Shown here: in pieces, positions 31,288-33,389 of the stretch | Position numbering within the stretch: the stretch's first letter is position 1 | Layout: every line of letters starts with the position of its first letter | Assembly: GCA_022708105.1 (NCBI GenBank) | Contig: JAKIZI010000017.1 | Span: 1-33,389 of the forward strand | Reading direction: 5' to 3' | From: Bacteroidota bacterium | GTDB taxonomy: Bacteria > Bacteroidota > Bacteroidia > Bacteroidales > WCHB1-69 | Length of the DNA: 33,389 nucleotides | The notes under the pieces: model-generated | Database searches by the model: none | What the model was told of the DNA's origin: nothing | The model's input: the letters and a program-made list of their open reading frames with translations, nothing else | Position numbers and translations under genes: made by a program

Positions 31288-33389
31288 TTACTCATACGCT
31301 GCTAATCCTGAAATTTCACGCCCTTGGGCCAGTTTTTTTAATTGTGGAACTAAATCCTCCATTAACGCTAATTCTTTTGTTCTGCGTTCTTTCCAACTCA
31401 AATCCAACGGTGCTAAAAGGTCAGTCAATTTTTCACCATCAAAAATCATTCGGCTCATAATCTTCTCAATAAACTTTTTCAGGTCAGCCGTTTGCAAGCC
31501 GTGTTTGTTGGCAATAGCGGCTATCTCCTTATTGTATTTATTGTCCTTAAATTGAACTAAATTGAGTTTTAATTCTTCAACTGTTTGACCTATTGACCAA
31601 TCAACTTGCTCAATAAACTCTGCTAAATCTTCATCATCCATTAAATTAGAGTTAGATTTCAACAAGTTAATTATTTGCAGCTTGGTCATTATTTGCTTGG
31701 CAGGTTTCTTTTGCGTGCTATCGGCAATCAAATTCATTATGTAATCATAATCAATCACGGCAGAAGCAAACAATACAAATTCAAAATCAAGTTGTTGAAT
31801 TTCGGGTAGTGCATTTTCGCCTTCTTTTTGCTGTATTTCTCGTAATTGCTTGGCTGTTTCTATATACGAACTGCGGAACTCCTGCAAGGTGTCATCAGGC
31901 AAAATAGCTTTGATTTTCGCCTTTTGTTCTTCGTCCAAATCGGTGTACTGGTCAAGCTGTGTTTTGAGTCGTTGTACTTCCTTAAAGTTTTGTACAAAAG
32001 AAATTCTTGCGGCATCACCCTTCAAATTGTAAACTTCTTGTGGTTCGTTTACCAAATCATGCTCCTGCATAAACAAGCCTAATTTCTCAACTGCTTCTTT
32101 GTACTTGTCAATCATTACAGGTGCCGGGTCAACCAACCAAATTTCTCTGGCTTTACCGTTGTCCTCACCTGAGAACAATGCAATTGCTTGGTTAACAACT
32201 TCCTGTTGTGAACGGAAATCTAAAATATTACCATAAGGTTTTGTGTCGTTTAATACCCGATTAGTTCTTGAAAATGCCTGAATCAATCCGTGGTATTTCA
32301 GGTTTTTGTCCACATACAAAGTATTGAGGTATTTGCTGTCAAATCCTGTAAGCAACATATCTACCACTATGGTAATGTCAATCTTGTTTTCGTGCGGATA
32401 ATCTTTGTTGCTGTATTGTTGGTCTTTGATGCGTCTTTGCACATCTTGATAATACAAATCAAATTCGTTGATGCTATGATTGGTTTTAAATTTCTTATTG
32501 TAATCATCAATAATTTCAGTCAATGCTTTTTTCTTCTCTTCTGGATTTTGTTTGTTATCCTCACGTTCTTGTGTTAAATCTTCCTGCAATTGCTTGATAT
32601 CAGCCGCATTTTTTTGACTTTGCTGGTCTCCTTGTTTTGCAATGAGTTGTGATGGTGGCGAAAACACACAAGCAATGTTTAATGGAACATATTCGGGATT
32701 TTCTGTTTGTTTTTTCTTTTGTAATTCTTTGAAAAGCTGATAATATTCAATGGCATTATTTATAGAAGCCGTAGCCAAAACAGCATTGAATTTTCTTGAA
32801 TTTGTGGCTGCATTGTGTTTGCTTAAAATGGCTTCAACAACAGCCTGGCGTGAAATTACTTCTCCGGGTTTTTGGTTTTTATTTCCCTTGAAATAATCTA
32901 CGTGAAAACGCAATACGTTTTCATCATCAATAGCGTGGGTAATGGTATAAGCATGTAGTTTTTGTTGGAAAATATCTTCTGTAGTTTTATAAGAGGCGTA
33001 TTCACCTTCCCTAATGCTGTAAGTGGCATTTTCATCAAAAATAGGCGTACCCGTAAAACCAAATAATTGGGCATTTGGGAAAAACTCTTTAATCGCTTGG
33101 TGATTATCGCCAAACTGCGAGCGGTGGCACTCGTCAAAAATAAAAACAACACGTTTATCTTTTAATGGTTTTAGTCGCTCCTTGTAAGTTTGAACTCCTT
33201 TTTTAGCTTTCTTTTTATTTCGGATGCTGTTTTCATCCAATGCCAAGCCTAATTTTTGAATAGTGGTAACTATTACTTTGTCAGCATAATCCGTAGAGAG
33301 CAAACGCCTTACTAATGTTTCAGTATTGGTGTTTTCTTCTACACTCCCTTCCTGAAATTTATTGAACTCCTCTCTGGTTTGTCGGTCAA
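31288..33389 (-). CDS. hsdR: Type I restriction endonuclease subunit R (5' end outside window)
   Basis: This is the ATP-dependent translocase and nuclease subunit. The frame is open to the right edge, where it reads DRQTREEFNKFQEGSVEE, so about 700 C-terminal residues are visible and the N-terminal nuclease domain with Walker A (roughly 300 residues) lies beyond. Helicase motifs seen in order: TTIQKLGL (Ia region), Walker B/DEAD-box VFIFDECHRSQFG, motif III FGFTGTPIF, motif V DMLLTGFDSKYLNTLYVDK and motif VI LIQAFSRTNRV, followed by the C-terminal helical region (LMEDLVPQLKKLAQG). The TTG near 33303 is not the start, because coding continues upstream. It is the first gene of the operon read here; its promoter is outside. 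Confidence 0.97.
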   Translation of the reverse strand, partial: DRQTREEFNKFQEGSVEENTNTETLVRRLLSTDYADKVIVTTIQKLGLALDENSIRNKKKAKKGVQTYKERLKPLKDKRVVFIFDECHRSQFGDNHQAIKEFFPNAQLFGFTGTPIFDENATYSIREGEYASYKTTEDIFQQKLHAYTITHAIDDENVLRFHVDYFKGNKNQKPGEVISRQAVVEAILSKHNAATNSRKFNAVLATASINNAIEYYQLFKELQKKKQTENPEYVPLNIACVFSPPSQLIAKQGDQQSQKNAADIKQLQEDLTQEREDNKQNPEEKKKALTEIIDDYNKKFKTNHSINEFDLYYQDVQRRIKDQQYSNKDYPHENKIDITIVVDMLLTGFDSKYLNTLYVDKNLKYHGLIQAFSRTNRVLNDTKPYGNILDFRSQQEVVNQAIALFSGEDNGKAREIWLVDPAPVMIDKYKEAVEKLGLFMQEHDLVNEPQEVYNLKGDAARISFVQNFKEVQRLKTQLDQYTDLDEEQKAKIKAILPDDTLQEFRSSYIETAKQLREIQQKEGENALPEIQQLDFEFVLFASAVIDYDYIMNLIADSTQKKPAKQIMTKLQIINLLKSNSNLMDDEDLAEFIEQVDWSIGQTVEELKLNLVQFKDNKYNKEIAAIANKHGLQTADLKKFIEKIMSRMIFDGEKLTDLLAPLDLSWKERRTKELALMEDLVPQLKKLAQGREISGLAAYE

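Noticed and set aside
30851..31555. A 234-residue plus-strand frame opposite the KilA-N and hsdR genes
   Set aside because: It is antisense to two well-supported genes, has low-complexity Phe/Ser/Cys composition, and no family features.

Overview
The window comes from the chromosome of a member of the Bacteroidetes, most likely Bacteroidales-like, although the exact lineage cannot be read from the sequence. Supporting signs are AT-rich DNA, near absence of Shine-Dalgarno sites, -7 boxes of the Bacteroidetes type (TAnnTTTG) in front of most transcription units, a DUF4271 gene beside hemD, large signal-peptide TPR proteins paired with an outer-membrane barrel, and a four-domain CoA-disulfide-reductase fusion.

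Bases 1-7.7k hold small units: a partial periplasmic TPR protein, the sulfur-handling fusion protein (CoADR, rhodanese, TusA, DsrE), a cyclase-family hydrolase on the other strand, an unknown single-pass membrane protein overlapping dapF, and a lipoprotein thioredoxin overlapping a second TPR protein. Bases 7.8-16.7k form one tightly packed leftward gene string: carboxynorspermidine dehydrogenase-like protein, radical SAM protein, DUF4271, hemD, rnpA, S41 protease, O-antigen ligase-like protein, cdd, aroA. Gaps are at most about 35 bases and two junctions overlap or abut. Divergent from it (16.9-20.1k) runs tsaC, coaD, a TlpA-like oxidoreductase and lolD, closed by a strong terminator facing a CAU-anticodon tRNA gene. 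Bases 20.3-25.2k hold an outer-membrane barrel gene downstream of a 1026-residue TPR gene.

Bases 25.2-26.5k have no credible gene but are rich in structure: a GC-rich block of three successive hairpins, 19 copies of a 21-bp tandem repeat (15 carry an exact TAnnTTTG box, all pointing right), a rightward intrinsic terminator 120 bases further on, and an inverted-repeat-rich segment just after hsdM.

From 26.5k to the right edge lies a leftward type I restriction-modification operon, read in transcription order as hsdR (5' end outside the window), a KilA-N domain gene, hsdS, a PrrC-type anticodon nuclease candidate, and hsdM. The genes are separated by 0-11 bases. The nuclease candidate keeps the PrrC/RloC-style ATPase motifs and a C-terminal Arg-x3-Glu...His triad. 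The likely logic is restriction of incoming DNA, with tRNA cleavage as a back-up abortive response if restriction is inhibited. The KilA-N protein is an unexplained extra partner.
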